NCBI RefSeq assembly: GCF_003096675.1
Contig: NZ_QEKW01000019.1
Coordinates: 1-64,000, forward strand
Reading direction: 5' to 3'
Source: Actinomycetospora cinnamomea
Lineage (GTDB): Bacteria > Actinomycetota > Actinomycetes > Mycobacteriales > Pseudonocardiaceae
DNA length: 64,000 bases
Below, piece by piece: positions 16,157 through 24,667 of this stretch. How positions within the stretch are numbered: the first letter of the stretch is position 1; every line of letters begins with the position of its first letter. The notes under the pieces are model-generated. The model saw only the letters and a program-made list of their open reading frames with translations, did not search any database and was not told the DNA's origin. The translations under genes were made by a program, and so were the position numbers.

Positions 16157-18175
16157 GTGACCGGAGCCGGGGCCACGGTCGGCACGCACACCCCGACCGC
16201 GCGCAGCGCCCGCCGCCCGGAGATCGAGGGGCTGCGCGGCCTCGCCGCCGTCCTGGTGGTCCTCTACCACGTGTGGGTCGGGCGCGTGTCCGGCGGCGTG
16301 GACGTGTTCTTCCTGCTCTCGGGCTTCCTCGTCGTCGGGATGCTGGCCCGTACGGCGATCCGCGGTGCAGCGATCGACGTCGTCGGCACCTGGACCCGGC
16401 TGTTCTGGCGCCTGGTGCCGACCGCCGGGCTCGTGCTGCTGGCCAGCACGATCGCCGCCGCGGTCCTGCTCCCGCCGTCGACCTGGTCGCGCAACCGGCA
16501 CGAGCTCCTCGCCGCCGTGGGCTTCGTCGAGAACTGGCGGCTCGCGGCCGACGCGGTCGACTACTACGCGAGCAACGGCGCCGCGAGCGTCGCCCAGCAC
16601 TTCTGGTCGCTGTCGATCCAGGCGCAGTGCTACCTGCTCGCGCCGCTGCTGGTGCTGCTCGTGGCCTGGTGGGCGCGTGCGCGGGGGGCGGACGTCCGCG
16701 CCGCCCTGATCGCCGCGCTCTCGGCCGTCGCGCTCGCGTCGTTCACGCACTCGGTCCTCGCCACCGCCTCCGACCAGGCGTTCGCCTACTTCGACGCCCG
16801 CACCCGCATCTGGGAGTTCGCGCTCGGGGGCCTGCTCGCGCTGGTCGTCGACCGGTTCGTGCTCGGCCGCCGGACCCGGGCCGTGCTCGGCTGGGGAGGC
16901 GTCGCCGGGCTGGTGACCTGCGGCGCGGTGCTCGACGTGGGCGCGGCGTTCCCCGGGTACCTCGCGCTGTGGCCCGTGCTGTCCGCGGCGGCGGTGATCG
17001 TCGCCGGGCGTGCCGGCGCCGGGGACCGGCTGCTCACCACCCGCACCGCCCAGTACCTCGGGCGCATCAGCTACCCGCTCTACCTGTGGCACTGGCCGGT
17101 GCTCGTCGTGTCCCTCGTGCTGTCGGGGCGGGCGGTGGCGGGCGCGGTGGACGGCCTGGTCGTCGTCGTGCTCGCGCTCGGGCTGGCCGTCGTGACCCAC
17201 CACCTCGTGGAGGAGCCGCTGCGGCAGGTGTCGGTGCACGGGCGCCGGCTGCGCGCCCCGGTGCTCGTGGCGCTGCCGCTCCTGCCGGCGCTGGTCGCGC
17301 TGGGGGTGTGGTCCGCGGCGGCTGCGGCGAGCACGGGGCCGCCCGTGGCGGTCGGCGACCCGGACCACCCCGGCGCGGCGATCCTCCTGCAGGCCCACGC
17401 GCCGATCTCGGAGGTGGCGCCGGTGCGCCCGGCGATCGCGCAGGTCCAGGACGACTGGGCGCAGTACCGCGACGGTTGCGCGCCGGTCGAGGGCCACCCG
17501 GTGCTCGAGGAGTGCGTCCCCGTCCGCGCGGAGGGCGAGCCGCAGCGCCGCGTGACGGTCGTCGGCGACTCCCACATGCAGCAGTTCCTGCCCGCCCTCG
17601 AGCCACTGGCCCGCGAGCGCGGCTGGGAGGTGCGCACGCTCGTCCGGGCGCGGTGCCCGTTCGCGACGACCTCGGAGAGCGACCCGGCGGACAGCACCTG
17701 CGTCGAGTGGAACGCCGCCGCGATCGAGCACCTCGCCGCAGACCCACCCGACGCCGTCGTCACCAGCGCCACGCGCGACGTCCGCGTCGGGCTCACCGAG
17801 CAGACCCCGGACGGGTTCGTGGCCGCGTGGCAGCGCCTCGACGGGCTCGGGATCCCGGTCCTGGCCGTGCGCGACAACCCGCGCTACGACCACCGCCCCT
17901 CGGAGTGCCTGGAACGCCACGGGCGCGGGGCGCCGGAGTGCGAGGTGCCGCGCGGCGACCTCCTGGCCGCCGACCCGCCCTACGCGCTGCGCGACGACGT
18001 GCCGTCCGGCGTCGCGTTCCTCGACCTGTCGAACGAGATCTGCACCCCCGCCACGTGCCCGCCGGAGATCGGCAACGTGCTGGTCTACCTCGACGACAAC
18101 CACCTGTCCGCGTCCTACAGCCGGACGATGTCGGCCGCCGTGCGCCAGCAGGTGCCGACGCTGCTCGGCTGGTAG
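16157..18175 (+). CDS. Membrane O-acyltransferase with SGNH domain (OafA/YrhL type)
   Basis: 672 residues from the GTG at 16157 (GAGGGGGGCGAG upstream); an ATG at 16097 would add 20 residues. Residues about 15-400 form an acyltransferase_3 domain with ten or so membrane segments: RPEIEGLRGLAAVLVVLYH with the catalytic His, then GGVDVFFLLSGFL. Residues about 440-670 form an SGNH domain with GDSHM near 471 and the D-x2-H motif in DDNHLS near 648. Such fusions acetylate or succinylate surface polysaccharide or peptidoglycan. Monocistronic; target unknown. Confidence 0.9.
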   Translation: MTGAGATVGTHTPTARSARRPEIEGLRGLAAVLVVLYHVWVGRVSGGVDVFFLLSGFLVVGMLARTAIRGAAIDVVGTWTRLFWRLVPTAGLVLLASTIAAAVLLPPSTWSRNRHELLAAVGFVENWRLAADAVDYYASNGAASVAQHFWSLSIQAQCYLLAPLLVLLVAWWARARGADVRAALIAALSAVALASFTHSVLATASDQAFAYFDARTRIWEFALGGLLALVVDRFVLGRRTRAVLGWGGVAGLVTCGAVLDVGAAFPGYLALWPVLSAAAVIVAGRAGAGDRLLTTRTAQYLGRISYPLYLWHWPVLVVSLVLSGRAVAGAVDGLVVVVLALGLAVVTHHLVEEPLRQVSVHGRRLRAPVLVALPLLPALVALGVWSAAAAASTGPPVAVGDPDHPGAAILLQAHAPISEVAPVRPAIAQVQDDWAQYRDGCAPVEGHPVLEECVPVRAEGEPQRRVTVVGDSHMQQFLPALEPLARERGWEVRTLVRARCPFATTSESDPADSTCVEWNAAAIEHLAADPPDAVVTSATRDVRVGLTEQTPDGFVAAWQRLDGLGIPVLAVRDNPRYDHRPSECLERHGRGAPECEVPRGDLLAADPPYALRDDVPSGVAFLDLSNEICTPATCPPEIGNVLVYLDDNHLSASYSRTMSAAVRQQVPTLLGW

Positions 18176-18182
18176 GGGCCGG

Positions 18183-18368
18183 CTAACTGGTGGGTTCGTC
18201 GGCGGCGCCGGCGAGGCCCTGCTCGTCCGGCTCGAGGTCGATGTCGAACGCGGGCTCGACGTCCTGGGGGGTGTCGTCGGGCGCGGCGTCGTCGGTGGGT
18301 TCGGGGCGGGTCATGCCCACCTCGGCGTCGAGGGCCTCTTCGTCGGATCGACCGGGGTCGGTGCTCAT
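18183..18368 (-). CDS. Small acidic protein
   Basis: 61 residues, rich in Asp, Glu, Pro and Ala, without hydrophobic segments; probably disordered. Starts MSTDPGRSDEEALDAEVG and ends DEQGLAGAADEPTS. ATG start at 18368 beyond which the reading frame becomes Arg/Thr noise. No family recognised. It could be a real cytosolic acidic protein of a type seen in Pseudonocardiaceae, but evidence beyond the frame and composition is thin. Confidence 0.45.
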   Translation of the reverse strand: MSTDPGRSDEEALDAEVGMTRPEPTDDAAPDDTPQDVEPAFDIDLEPDEQGLAGAADEPTS

Positions 18369-18573
18369 CACGGGATCCGTTACCCCCGCGCCGCGGTGCC
18401 GACGCCCCGACCGTGTCACGGGCAGGTGACGCCGCCGAGGTTGCGTCCGGGTCGTCGGGTCGCGGCGTGACGTGGGTGACGGGGTGTAGCCGCCAACCCG
18501 CGGGCCCGACACCCGTCTGGATCCGTGAGTGCAGGGCGTACCCGGCACTCGCGGGACGAGGGAGAGAAGAAGG

Positions 18574-18738
18574 ATGTTCGTGATCGTGGGCCTGGTCGTC
18601 GTCGGTGTCGTTTTCGTGGTCGGGGCACTCCTGGGTGTCAGCGTCGCGCAGAGCTCGGCCTCCGACCGCGCGCGCCGCGACGCCCGGGACCGCCGGGTGT
18701 CGGCCCTGCGCACCGAGGCGCTGATCACGCAGCCCTGA
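18574..18738 (+). CDS. Single-pass 54-residue membrane protein
   Basis: Starts MFVIVGLVVVGVVFVVGALLG, one membrane segment of about 22 residues, then a short basic/polar tail (SDRARRDARDRRVSALRTEA). The ATG is preceded by GGAGAGAAGAAGG. Short and monocistronic; function unknown. Confidence 0.6.
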   Translation: MFVIVGLVVVGVVFVVGALLGVSVAQSSASDRARRDARDRRVSALRTEALITQP

Positions 18739-18810
18739 GCCCCGTCGGAACACCGCCGCCCGAACGAAGCGCGTCGGAACAAACCGCCGCCGGCCGGCCG
18801 TCGAAGGGTC

Positions 18811-19566
18811 GTGGACCTGGACCCGGCCGAGCTGTTCGAGCTGTGCGGTGACCTCGACGACGAGGGGCACGTCGACGTCTCCGCGGTGGACACCGACGGC
18901 GACGGCGTGCTCGACCTCGGCTGGACCGACCTCGAGGGCGACGTGCTGGTCGTCGCCGACGCGGTGCACCCGATCACCGACGGCGGCCGGTCGACCGACT
19001 GGTACCGCCACGAGGAGAACTTCCGCGACGGGGTGCTGCCGAGCGAGGCGTCCGCGGCCCGCGACGACGGGATGCACGGCGACCCCGAGCAGGCGTCCTC
19101 GTACTGGTACGCGCAGTCGGTCAACGGCTACTGCGTGCCCGCGGCCGTCGCGCAGATCGTGGGCGAGTGGCAGGGCACCAACGTCGGGGAGACCGAGGTC
19201 GTCGCCCGGGCCGTCGAGCACGGTTGGCTGACCACCACCGACACCGACGGCGACGGCACCGTCGACGACGCGTCGGGCATGACGTCGTCGGAGGCCGAGG
19301 CGCTGCTGGAGAGCTACGGCATCCCGGCGACCACGACGCACGGCGGGATGGACGACCTCGCGGCCCTGCTCGACCAGGACCGCGACATCGTCGCCTACGT
19401 CGACTCCGACGAGGTCTGGTACGACGCCGAGGACGACGGCACCGACGGCGGGGCGGACGCGGACCACGCGGTGGTGGTGACGGGTATCGACGACGAGAAC
19501 GTGTACCTGGCCGACCCGGGCGACCCGAGCGGGGCGATCGCGGTCGTGCCGCGGGAGACGTTTTGA
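18811..19566 (+). CDS. C39-family-like cysteine peptidase, probably frameshifted near its end
   Basis: 251 residues from the GTG at 18811. The central domain (about 80-250) has the C39 papain-like pattern: Q-x-V-N-G-Y-C-V-P with the catalytic Cys near 110, DHAVVVTGID with the His near 226, and LADPGDPSG near the end. Two Asp/Gly calcium-like motifs (DTDGDGVLD, DTDGDGTVDD) occur. The stop falls in a TTTT run at 19561-19564; removing one T continues the frame as FDDAWSDSGYEMLVTDTAPP, which fits the family, with strong GC3 bias up to about 19850. No signal peptide is seen, so the N-terminus may also be incomplete. Confidence 0.7.
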   Translation: MDLDPAELFELCGDLDDEGHVDVSAVDTDGDGVLDLGWTDLEGDVLVVADAVHPITDGGRSTDWYRHEENFRDGVLPSEASAARDDGMHGDPEQASSYWYAQSVNGYCVPAAVAQIVGEWQGTNVGETEVVARAVEHGWLTTTDTDGDGTVDDASGMTSSEAEALLESYGIPATTTHGGMDDLAALLDQDRDIVAYVDSDEVWYDAEDDGTDGGADADHAVVVTGIDDENVYLADPGDPSGAIAVVPRETF

Positions 19567-19847
19567 CGACGCCTGGTCGGACTCGGGGTACGAGATGCTG
19601 GTGACCGACACCGCGCCGCCGCAGTCGGTGCCCGCGGACAACGCCCCGCAGCACGAGCTGCCGGCGGAGGGGCCGGCCGTCGACGGGACGTTCGCCGCCG
19701 AGACCCCGGGTACCAAGCCGGTCCCGGCCGCGGGCGCTCTGATCGCGCCGGGGTCGACGGGGGTGGTGCTGCTGCCGGTCGTGCTGCGCGACGTCGCGGT
19801 GGCCACGGCGAGCGTCTCGGCCCTGCTCGTCCGCCGGGGTGGCCCGT

Positions 19848-19895
19848 CCACGTGCGTGATCTTCCGAGCTATAGCTCGGAAGATCACGCACGTGG
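19848..19895. terminator. 48-bp perfect palindrome between convergent genes
   Basis: A perfect 24+24 inverted repeat with arms CCACGTGCGTGATCTTCCGA / TCGGAAGATCACGCACGTGG around the centre GCTATAGC. As RNA it would form a very stable hairpin. It ends three bases before the stop of the leftward gene and lies in the extended reading frame of the peptidase gene, so it is likely a bidirectional terminator, or a mobile palindromic repeat that has landed there. It is less GC-rich than its surroundings. Confidence 0.75.
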
Positions 19896-19897
19896 GG

Positions 19898-20539
19898 TCA
19901 GGAGGCGCAGGTCGCGGCGACCGATTGCGCGACGCGGGTGCTGACGGCGCCGTAGTCCTCGGGCGCGTCCTCGCGCAGCCAGCCCAGGATGTCGTCGGCC
20001 CCGCCGGCGTAGGCGCGCTGCTCGCGGGAGGCCTCGCCGTAGGTCGCGCCCAGGGACTGCTCGCGGGCCTCGACCACCTGCGCCCACTGCCCGCTCGGCG
20101 TGCGCCCGAGCTCGGTGACGGTGTCGTCCAGGGCGCCGGCGACCACGGTGGCGCACTGGCCGACGACGGCCGGGGCGGGTGCGGCCTGTGCGTCGGTCGG
20201 AGCGGTGCTGGCGGTGGTGGCGGTGACCGCGTCGACGAGCCCGGGCAGCTGGGCGCCGACCCCGATCAGCCCGACCGCGGCGCCCGCGACGGCGACCGCG
20301 AGGGGCGCGCCGGTGCGGGCGGGCCGGCGGCGCGCGAGGGCCGCGCCCCACGGGGGCGTCGGGACCCCGGTCACCGGGTCGCGGCGGTACGAGGTCGGCG
20401 CCGGGTAGCCGAGCCCGGCGGGCGGCGCGTCGTGGGGCACGAGCGGGACGTCCGGGACGGCGTGACGGGCGACGTGCCGGGCGACCGGGGCGAGCGTGAC
20501 GGTCACGGCATTGTCCTCCCGCCAGTGGTGCTGCCCCAT
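19898..20539 (-). CDS. Hypothetical protein with one membrane segment
   Basis: 213 residues from the ATG at 20539 (GGGGAG six bases upstream). A Pro-rich cytoplasmic N-terminus (1-80) with DPVTGVPTPPWG is followed by one membrane segment (about 82-102) and an extracytoplasmic domain (about 105-213) with two cysteines, one in VVGQCATVV and one in the final VAATCAS, likely to form a disulfide. The domain looks helical. No family recognised. Confidence 0.65.
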   Translation of the reverse strand: MGQHHWREDNAVTVTLAPVARHVARHAVPDVPLVPHDAPPAGLGYPAPTSYRRDPVTGVPTPPWGAALARRRPARTGAPLAVAVAGAAVGLIGVGAQLPGLVDAVTATTASTAPTDAQAAPAPAVVGQCATVVAGALDDTVTELGRTPSGQWAQVVEAREQSLGATYGEASREQRAYAGGADDILGWLREDAPEDYGAVSTRVAQSVAATCAS

Positions 20540-20751
20540 GGTCACTCCCCGAATGGCCTATCGCGCGGTGCCGTTGCGGACGCTGTGTGAGCGGTGTCGC
20601 AGCGGCGATCCAGGTCGTTAGCGTGCGGCGTGCCGCAGGGCCGGGGTTCACCACATGGAGTGACGGAAAACGTGCCGCGGCAAACTGACGGAAGGTGTCA
20701 GGAACGGGTCCTACCGTCGGCCGCGTCCGTACCCCGAGGATCGGAGGATCG

Positions 20752-21105
20752 GTGTCGACCACGCTGGCGATGATCAACCTCGACGGCCCCGACCCGCGCG
20801 CGCAGGCCGCGTTCTACGGCGCCCTGCTCGGCTGGGAGACCGTCCACGCCGAGGACGAGTACGCGATGATCTCGGGGGAGGGTGCGCCCGTCGGCTTCGG
20901 CCGGGTCCCGGGCTGGACGGCGCCACCGTGGCCCGATCCCGAGGGCGCGAAGCGCTACCACCTCGACCTCGCCGTCGACGACCTCGACGCCGCGGTCGCC
21001 CGGGCCCGCGAGCTGGGCGCGACGCTGCCCGAGCACCAGCCGGGCGAACGCTGGCGGGTCCTGCTCGACCCGGTCGGCCACCCGTTCTGTCTGTGTCCGC
21101 GCTAG
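20752..21105 (+). CDS. VOC (glyoxalase/bleomycin-resistance) family protein
   Basis: 117 residues from the GTG at 20752, with CGGAGGATC upstream and a -10-like TACCGT at 20712. One glyoxalase fold with paired beta-alpha-beta motifs: MINLDGPDPRAQAAFYGALLGW at the start, then YHLDLAVDDLDAAVARARELGAT and LLDPVGHPFCLCPR. VOC proteins bind a metal and act on small molecules or resist drugs; no specific substrate is indicated. Overlaps the convergent small gene by four bases. Confidence 0.85.
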   Translation: MSTTLAMINLDGPDPRAQAAFYGALLGWETVHAEDEYAMISGEGAPVGFGRVPGWTAPPWPDPEGAKRYHLDLAVDDLDAAVARARELGATLPEHQPGERWRVLLDPVGHPFCLCPR

Positions 21106-21383
21106 CCGGCGCGTGTGGTGAGCACCTGGGTGGCGAGACGGGCGGCGAGGGCGTCGTCGCCCAGCCGGCAGCCGAAGTCGGCGTACGCCCGCAGCTCCCG
21201 AGCCACGAGCTCGCCGAGGGCCCCGGGGTAGACGCGCCGGGCGTGGTGGGCGGCGGCGCGCAGGCGGGAGGCCTCGTGGAACGGCATGCCCGCCGCGTCG
21301 CCGCGCACCCGGGGCGGGGCGGGGACGCCGTGGGTGGCACAGGCGCCGTGGACCAGCGTGGTGGCCCAGGTCGGGGTGGTCAC
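21102..21383 (-). CDS. Small helical protein, second of a tandem paralogous pair
   Basis: 93 residues. The C-terminal core (YPGALGELVARELRAYADFG, then RLGDDALAARLATQVL) is nearly the same as the core of the upstream gene product, so the two arose by tandem duplication. The pattern suggests two or three amphipathic helices with a conserved YPGALGEL turn and ADFG. No metal or catalytic motif. Its ATG overlaps the stop of the upstream gene by four bases. Function unknown. Confidence 0.65.
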   Translation of the reverse strand: MTTPTWATTLVHGACATHGVPAPPRVRGDAAGMPFHEASRLRAAAHHARRVYPGALGELVARELRAYADFGCRLGDDALAARLATQVLTTRAG

Positions 21384-21691
21384 CGGTCCGCTCCCTCGCG
21401 TGCCCCCGGGCCGGCCGTGTCGCCGTCGCGGACGGCCGAGAGCACCTCGGCAGCGAGGCGGGCGATGAGCCCGTCGCCGGCCAGCCGGTACCCGAAGTCG
21501 GCGAACGCCCGCAGCTCGCGGTGGACGAGCTCGCCGAGAGCGCCGGGGTAGGCGCGCAGCGCGTGCTCGGCCGCCTCGAGGTACCTCTGGCGTTCCCCGC
21601 TGTCGAGCCCGCTGTCGAGCCCGCTGTCGAGCCCGCTGTCGAGCCCCCCGTCGGCGCGGGCCGCCCGGCGTCCCGGTGTCTGCGTCGTCAT
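21380..21691 (-). CDS. Small helical protein with LDSG repeat, first of a tandem pair
   Basis: 103 residues. A repeat of Gly-Leu-Asp-Ser four times (about 16-32) precedes the shared core YPGALGELVHRELRAFADFG ... RLAGDGLIARLAAEVLSAV. Translationally coupled to the following paralogue. The repeat is encoded by a 12-base tandem repeat and may vary in copy number. Related pairs may exist elsewhere in the genome. Function unknown. Confidence 0.65.
   Translation of the reverse strand: MTTQTPGRRAARADGGLDSGLDSGLDSGLDSGERQRYLEAAEHALRAYPGALGELVHRELRAFADFGYRLAGDGLIARLAAEVLSAVRDGDTAGPGAREGADR
21599..21646. repeat. 12-base tandem repeat, four copies
   Basis: GCTGTCGAGCCC repeated four times without a mismatch, encoding the LDSG tetrapeptide repeat on the minus strand. 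A candidate for slipped-strand copy-number change that keeps the reading frame. Confidence 0.85.
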
Positions 21692-21824
21692 CGTTGCCCC
21701 CTGGGGATCGCCCGCCCGCCTCCCCGGGCGTCGTGATCCCCCCCGGAGGCTCCCCGTCCGCCGCCGGGGCGGCGTCAGGGTCCTCCCCCGATCCTTACCG
21801 GGCGTGACCGTGTCCCCTCGGGCG

Positions 21825-22337
21825 TCAGGTGCGCCGGCGCGCCAGCCCCGCGAGGTAGGCGGCCTGGCCCGCGTGCTGGATGTCGTCGTCGACGACGCTC
21901 ACCAGCCGCACGCCGCGCGTCACGGGCGGGTCCCAGGCGTCGTCGATGACCTCGTCGAGATCGGTGTCGGCCAGGGTGCGCAGGTAGGCGATGGTCCGCT
22001 CGTACACCGCGTCGTGGTAGCCGGTGAGCAGCGCGGGGTCGTCGACGCGCACCGACGCCACCTGCTCGCTCGTGTGCCCGAAACCGATGGACGCGTCGTC
22101 GAGCGGCAGGTCGAAGCGCCGGGCCCAGCCGTCGCCGGTGTAGGCCTGCTCGGTGCCGGCGAGCTCGGCGACGTGGTCGTCCTGCACCCTCGTCAGGTGC
22201 CAGGCCAGCCAGGCCACGTGGTTGGCCTCGGCGTCGGGCCGCCAGTTCAGTTGCTCGGCGGTCAACCCGTCGAGCGCCCGGGTGAGGTCGCTGCGCGCGC
22301 GACCGAAGGCGTCGGCGAGCACGTCGATGGCGTCCAC
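21825..22337 (-). CDS. DinB-family (DUF664) metal-dependent protein
   Basis: 170 residues with the four-helix DinB/mycothiol-dependent enzyme fold: MDAIDVLADAFGRARSDLTRALDGLT at the start, HLTRVQDDHVAEL in the middle and DDDIQHAGQAAYLAGL at the end. The histidines in these last two are the expected metal ligands. Family members include mycothiol- or bacillithiol-dependent S-transferases; substrate unknown. Follows the sortase gene by 30 bases on the same strand. Confidence 0.85.
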   Translation of the reverse strand: MDAIDVLADAFGRARSDLTRALDGLTAEQLNWRPDAEANHVAWLAWHLTRVQDDHVAELAGTEQAYTGDGWARRFDLPLDDASIGFGHTSEQVASVRVDDPALLTGYHDAVYERTIAYLRTLADTDLDEVIDDAWDPPVTRGVRLVSVVDDDIQHAGQAAYLAGLARRRT

Positions 22338-22367
22338 GGTGATCTCTCTCCTGCCCGCCCCGGTCGC

Positions 22368-23879
22368 TCAGCGCGCCGAGGCGAAGACGACGACGTTGTC
22401 CTGGTACGACAGCGTGCCCTCGTCGAAGGGACCCCCACACGTCAGCAGGCGCAACTGGGGTGTCGTCGCCGGCCCGTAGATGCGGGCGGAGGGCATCGCG
22501 TCCTTCGGGAAGTACTCGACGGAGTCGACGGCGTAGCGCGCGGTGCCGCCGTCGGACCGGGGCACCTCGACGAGGTCGCCGGGGCGCAGGCGGTCCAGCT
22601 GGGCGAACACCGCCGGCCCGTGCCGGGTGTCGACGTGCCCGGCGAACACGGCCGGGCCGGGGTCCCCGGGCACGGCGCTCGAGGTGTACCAGCCGACCTT
22701 GCCGAAGTCGGTCGGAACCTGCAGGGCCCCGCGGTAGTCGATGCGGAGGTCGACGACGTTGAGCGCGGCCAGCCCGATCGACGGGACGGACATGCCCGTC
22801 GGGCGCAGGCCGTCCGGGACCGGGGCGGTCGCGGCGGCCTGTGGCATCCGCGGCGCGGGCGGGGCGTCCGGGGCGTCGGAGAACAGCCCGCCGAACCAGT
22901 CGCCGATCGAGCCGAGCACCGTCCGCGCCGCCGACCCGCCGAGCCCGGCCTCGGTGCCCCCGCGCGGCACCGGCGGTACGCGCGGCGGGGCGGGCCGGGG
23001 CGTCTCCGGGTCGGGCGTCGGCCGCGGGGTCGGCGTCGGGGGTGCGGGCGTCGGGGTCGTCCCGGGACCGGGCACCCCGGCCGCGGTGGCGGCGTCGGGG
23101 ACCGCCTCGACGGCGATCCGGCCGTCGGGCTCGCGGGTGACGAGCAGGGTCGTCACGCCCGTGTCGGCGAGCGTCACGGTCGTCTCGTGCGTCGGGCCCC
23201 GCCGCGAGCGGACGTCGAGCTCCCACTCGCGCGCGGGCACCGTCGCGTACGGGGTGGTGGAGCCGTAGAAGAGGTCGCGGGCCAGCGGCGGGCCGCCGCG
23301 GAGCTCGACGTCGAGCGCGCCCACACCGCCCGCGCCCTGCACCATGCGCACCTGCGCCGTGCCCGGGGCAGCGGGCGCGGTCTGGTCGTCGAGCACCTGC
23401 AGCTCCGGGCGCCCACTGCTCGGCGAGTCGACGAACGCCGCGGTCTGCGCGGTCCCGCCCGGGACCTCCACCGACACCTCGACCGCCGGCGGGCTGTCCG
23501 GGCTCGCCCCCGCCGGGCGCGCGGTGATCGTGTAGGTGCCGGCCGGCTGGGTCAGGTACGGCGACGCGGCGCGGTAGGCGACCCCAGGCGCGACCAGGGT
23601 CTGCGGCTCGTCGGGGCCGGTCACGTACACGTCGATCGCGGACGTGGCGGGGGAGAGGTGCGCGAGCCGCAGCATGCCGGTCGACGTGTCGGCGGTCGCC
23701 GAGCGGACCCCGAGCGCGACCGTCACCGAGGCGACCGCGAGCACCACCGCGGCGACCGCGAGCCACAGCACCACTCGGCGGCGCGACCGGGCACCGAGGG
23801 CCCGCGCGGACACGAGCTCGGCCGGGCCGTCCGTGGGCGGGAGGACGGGGGCGGCCGGCTGGTCCGGTTCGGGCGGCAC
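22368..23879 (-). CDS. DUF4397 - class E/F-type sortase fusion
   Basis: 503 residues. One membrane segment (about 37-60), an extracytoplasmic DUF4397 beta domain (about 65-260; MLRLAHLSPATSAIDVYV, VRMVQGAGGVGALDV), a Pro/Thr-rich linker (about 270-320) and a sortase domain (about 360-503) with catalytic His415 in AGHVD and Cys481 in LLTCGG. Actinobacterial sortases of this class usually attach or process surface proteins. The long DUF4397 part is unusual for a housekeeping sortase. No sorting-signal substrate is encoded nearby. Extra N-terminal membrane anchor keeps the enzyme outside. Confidence 0.85.
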   Translation of the reverse strand: MPPEPDQPAAPVLPPTDGPAELVSARALGARSRRRVVLWLAVAAVVLAVASVTVALGVRSATADTSTGMLRLAHLSPATSAIDVYVTGPDEPQTLVAPGVAYRAASPYLTQPAGTYTITARPAGASPDSPPAVEVSVEVPGGTAQTAAFVDSPSSGRPELQVLDDQTAPAAPGTAQVRMVQGAGGVGALDVELRGGPPLARDLFYGSTTPYATVPAREWELDVRSRRGPTHETTVTLADTGVTTLLVTREPDGRIAVEAVPDAATAAGVPGPGTTPTPAPPTPTPRPTPDPETPRPAPPRVPPVPRGGTEAGLGGSAARTVLGSIGDWFGGLFSDAPDAPPAPRMPQAAATAPVPDGLRPTGMSVPSIGLAALNVVDLRIDYRGALQVPTDFGKVGWYTSSAVPGDPGPAVFAGHVDTRHGPAVFAQLDRLRPGDLVEVPRSDGGTARYAVDSVEYFPKDAMPSARIYGPATTPQLRLLTCGGPFDEGTLSYQDNVVVFASAR

Positions 23880-24038
23880 GGGGACTCCTCATGGCTGAAG
23901 AGGGGGAGCGCGGTCACCCTAACGGGCCACTGCTCTGATCGGAGCACTACCCGGAACGGCCGGTTCCGGGATCTCCGTCCCCTCCTGCCCTGGGCGAACA
24001 CGGCCGCGCGGGCGACCTCACCGGGCCACGCTGGGCCC

Positions 24039-24266
24039 ATGAGCTCCAGCCTGTACCTGGCCCTGCGCAGCGGCCACGAGCACACCGTGTCCAACCTCGA
24101 CGACGACGCGGCCGCGGCGCTGCGGGCGAAGATCGTGGCGCACCTCGAGGCCCGCGAGTCGCACCCGACGCTCGACCTCGGCGACGGCACGACGGTGCGC
24201 ACCGACGCCGTCGTGCTCGCCCGCATCCACGACGAGGGCCCGCGGACGGGGTTCGTGGGCGGCTGA
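24039..24266 (+). CDS. Small hypothetical protein (75 residues)
   Basis: Starts MSSSLYLALRSGHEHTVSNL, followed by a helix (DDDAAAALRAKIVAHLEARE) and a strand-rich end (TLDLGDGTTVRTDAVVLARIHDEG). ATG chosen because the longer frame is noise; a -10-like CACGCT lies six bases before it. No family recognised. Convergent with the next gene by two bases. Confidence 0.55.
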   Translation: MSSSLYLALRSGHEHTVSNLDDDAAAALRAKIVAHLEARESHPTLDLGDGTTVRTDAVVLARIHDEGPRTGFVGG

Positions 24267-24268
24267 GG

Positions 24269-24667
24269 TCAGTTCGCGGTGCGTGGCCGCGGGACCATGG
24301 GGGCGGTCGCGCACCGCGGGCAGGCCATGGCGCGCCGGCGGGCGAGGTAGGCCGCGATCCGCCGGCGCGCGGTGCTCGGGGCGGGGCGGGAGACGCCGAG
24401 GTCGTCGAGCGCGATGTCCCACAGCACGGGCAGGTCCGGGTCGTCCCAGTCGCGCCCGGCGAGGTCGACGAGCAGCGCGGTGTCCAGGCCCGCGCCGACC
24501 CAGGCGATGGCGAGCTCGACGATCTCGGCGGGGTCCCACGGCTTGCCCAGCACCTGCGCGGCCCGGGCCTCCGCGGGCGTCATGCCGCGCAGCGACGGCA
24601 GGGCCGCGAGGCCGAGGAGCCCCCGATCGGCGGTCGCCCACGCCGTGACGGTGCTCGTGCTGCCCAT
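24269..24667 (-). CDS. Hypothetical protein with C-terminal C-x2-C
   Basis: 132 residues from the ATG at 24667, preceded by GGGGGGAACC. Helical core with MTPAEARAAQVLGKPWDPAEIVELAIAWVGAGLDTALLVDL, and a C-terminal CPRCATAP that could bind zinc or form a disulfide. WDDPDLPVLWDIALDDLGV appears a conserved acidic region. No family recognised. Upstream of it begins a 506-base stretch without confident genes. Confidence 0.6.
   Translation of the reverse strand: MGSTSTVTAWATADRGLLGLAALPSLRGMTPAEARAAQVLGKPWDPAEIVELAIAWVGAGLDTALLVDLAGRDWDDPDLPVLWDIALDDLGVSRPAPSTARRRIAAYLARRRAMACPRCATAPMVPRPRTAN

Noticed and set aside
15899-18103. Minus-strand frame of 734 codons
   Set aside because: Antisense to the acyltransferase-SGNH gene, no recognisable motif.
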